DNA from: Auanema rhodensis
Taxonomy: Eukaryota > Nematoda > Chromadorea > Rhabditida > Rhabditidae
Direction of reading: 5' to 3'
Assembly: GCA_964057225.1 (NCBI GenBank)
Contig: OZ059898.1
Coordinates: forward strand, 9,548,001-9,612,000
DNA length: 64,000 nt
A program made the translations under genes and the position numbers. Positions 62,150-64,000 of the stretch are shown here, one piece after another. Each line of letters starts with the position of its first letter. The first letter of the stretch is position 1. The notes beneath the pieces are model-generated. The model was not told the origin of the DNA. It saw only the letters and a list, made by a program, of their open reading frames with translations, and made no database searches.

Positions 62150-64000
62150 GAAATTCGAAAAAAAGTAAAAAACAATTGAGAATGCGACATAAACAGTTCA
62201 ACGATTTGAAGAGAATTGTAAGTTTTAGAAAAGAATTAAAGTTCAGCTATCTCTACTATTAACTGATTATCGGCTAAAATAAGGTAACAGTTTTTATTGA
62301 AAGTTTCCGTGATTAAGATTAAACAAAGTAAAAAAAAATCAAAAAGAAACACTTCTTGTTTACTAATTTGATTATAATACTTGAATTTCAAAAAAAAGTA
62401 AAAAACAATTGAGAAAGCGACATAAACAGTTGAACGATTTGAAGAGAATTGTAAGTTTAAGAAAAGAATTAAAGTTTAGCTTTGTCTACTATTAACTGAT
62501 TATCGGCTGAAATATGGTGACAGTTTTTTTTTAAAAGTTTCCATGATTAAGATTGAACAAAGAAAAAAAAATCAAAGAGAAACACTTCTTGTTTACTTAC
62601 TCGATTATAATACTTGAAATTCCACAAACAGTAGAAAAAAATTGAGAAAGCGACAAAAACAGTTGAACGATTTGAAGAGAATTGTAAGTATTAGAAAAAA
62701 ATTAAAGTTTAGCTCTTTCTACTATTTAATGATTGTCGGCTAAAATATAATAACAGTTTTTATTAAAAGTTTCCATGATTAAGATTAAACAAAACAAAAA
62801 TCAAAGAGAAACACTTCTTGTTTACTAATTTGATTATAACACTTGAAATTCCAACAGAAGTAAAGTAAAACTGTTAAAGCGAGAAAAACTGTTGAACGAT
62901 TTGAAGACAATTGTAAGTTGAAGAAAACAATTAAAGTTCAGCTATCTCTACTATTAACTGATTATCGGCTAAAATAAGGTAACAGTTTTTATTAAAAGTT
63001 TCCATGATTAAAATTAAACAAAAAAAAAGAATCAAAAAGAAACACTTCTTGTTTACTTACTTGATTATTATACTTGAAATTCGAAAAAAAGTAAAAAACA
63101 ATTGAGAATGCGACATAAACAGTTCAACGATTTGAAGAGAATTGTAAGTTTTAGAAAAGAATTAAAGTTCAGCTATCTCTACTATTAACTGATTATCGGC
63201 TAAAATAAGGTAACAGTTTTTATCGAAAGTTTCCGTGATTAAGATTAAACAAAGTAAAAAAAATCAAAAAGAAACACTTCTTGTTTACTAATTTGATTAT
63301 AATACTTGAAATTCGAAAAAAAGTAAAAAACAATTGAGAAAGCGACATAAACAGTTGAACGATTTGAAGAGAATTGTAAGTTTAAGAAAAGAATTAAAGT
63401 TTAGCTTTGTCTACTATTAACTGATTATCGGCTGAAATATGGTGACAGTTTTTTTTTAAAAGTTTCCATGATTAAGATTGAACAAAGAAAAAAAAATCAA
63501 AGAGAAACACTTCTTGTTTACTTACTCGATTATAATACTTGAAATTCCACAAACAGTAGAAAAAAATTGAGAAAGCGACAAAAACAGTTGAACGATTTGA
63601 AGAGAATTGTAAGTATTAGAAAAAAATTAAAGTTTAGCTCTTTCTACTATTTAATGATTGTCGGCTAAAATATAATAACAGTTTTTATTAAAAGTTTCCA
63701 TGATTAAGATTAAACAAAACAAAAATCAAAGAGAAACACTTCTTGTTTACTAATTTGATTATAACACTTGAAATTCCAACAGAAGTAAAGTAAAACTGTT
63801 AAAGCGAGTAAAACTGTTGAACGATTTGAAGACAATTGTAAGTTGAAGAAAACAATTAAAGTTCAGCTATCTCTACTATTAACTGATTATCGGCTAAAAT
63901 AAGGTAACAGTTTTTATTAAAAGTTTCCATGATTAAAATTAAACAAAAAAAAAGAATCAAAAAGAAACACTTCTTGTTTACTTACTTGATTATTATACTT
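62150..64000 (+). repeat. Higher-order repeat, two copies of a 925-bp tetramer
   Basis: Positions about 62150-63075 match about 63075-64000. Markers are GGTGACAG at 62516 and 63441, GTTTAAGAAAAG near 62455 and 63380, and GATTATTATACTT at 63063 and 63988. These are the most diverged monomers in the window, yet the two tetramer copies are almost identical to each other. Confidence 0.88.

Larger units (their letters stand above)
60943..64000 (+). repeat. Satellite array, right block, diverged and rich in type D
   Basis: About 13 monomers in the same orientation as the left block. Most are type D (ATTATCGGCTAAAATAAGG), with extra variants such as GGTGACAG, TATAATAACAG and AAAGCGAGAAAAACTG not seen on the left. 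The array continues past the window edge. A 60-codon plus-strand open frame at 61616-61798 is satellite sequence and has no gene features. Confidence 0.95.

Overview
The window is eukaryotic. It is one long head-to-tail satellite array interrupted by one LTR retrotransposon and a related solo LTR. I see no single-copy host gene, rRNA or tRNA gene, or CRISPR array. The host is probably a nematode, but this is inference. It rests on an AT-rich satellite plus a BEL/Pao element whose envelope-like region resembles phlebovirus class II fusion glycoproteins, a combination I know from nematode elements such as Cer7 and Tas. An insect or other invertebrate is not excluded.

Layout. Positions 1-49951 are a satellite with a monomer of about 232 bp (roughly 215 copies, all in one orientation). 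It is organised into higher-order repeats with measured offsets of 925, 1159, 2043, 2315, 2501, 2546 and 11341 bp. Monomer variants succeed each other from left to right: types A and B from the left end, type C from about 24.5 kb, type D from about 31.1 kb. The right end is the most diverged. Positions 49952-59186 are a BEL/Pao element on the minus strand. Its 3' LTR (49952-50808, 857 bp) is complete, but its 5' LTR (59050-59186) is cut to 137 bp. Positions 59187-60085 are satellite again, 60086-60942 is a full-length solo LTR in the same orientation flanked by AAAAA, and 60943-64000 is the right-hand satellite.

The element encodes gag (coiled coil, DUF1759-like region, three zinc knuckles), aspartic protease, reverse transcriptase, RNase H and most of integrase in one minus-strand frame (59095-54389). 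A second frame (54510-50842), shifted by +1, carries the end of integrase, a Gn/Gc-like envelope polyprotein and an unrecognised C-terminal module. The catalytic triad of integrase is split between the two frames.

History read from the sequence. The satellite plus LTR at 49053-50808 recurs at 59187-60942 with a constant offset of 10134 bp. This fits a tandem duplication of a satellite segment carrying the full element, followed by LTR-LTR recombination in the second copy that left the solo LTR. The duplication breakpoint removed U3 and the TATA box from the 5' LTR of the remaining element, so it has lost its own promoter.

The most interesting feature is in U5. A stretch 17/18 identical to the 5' end of eukaryotic tRNA-Gly lies 42 nt from a primer-binding site that matches the tRNA-Gly 3' end. 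Together they suggest a two-part primer-annealing site that also contains the gag start codon.
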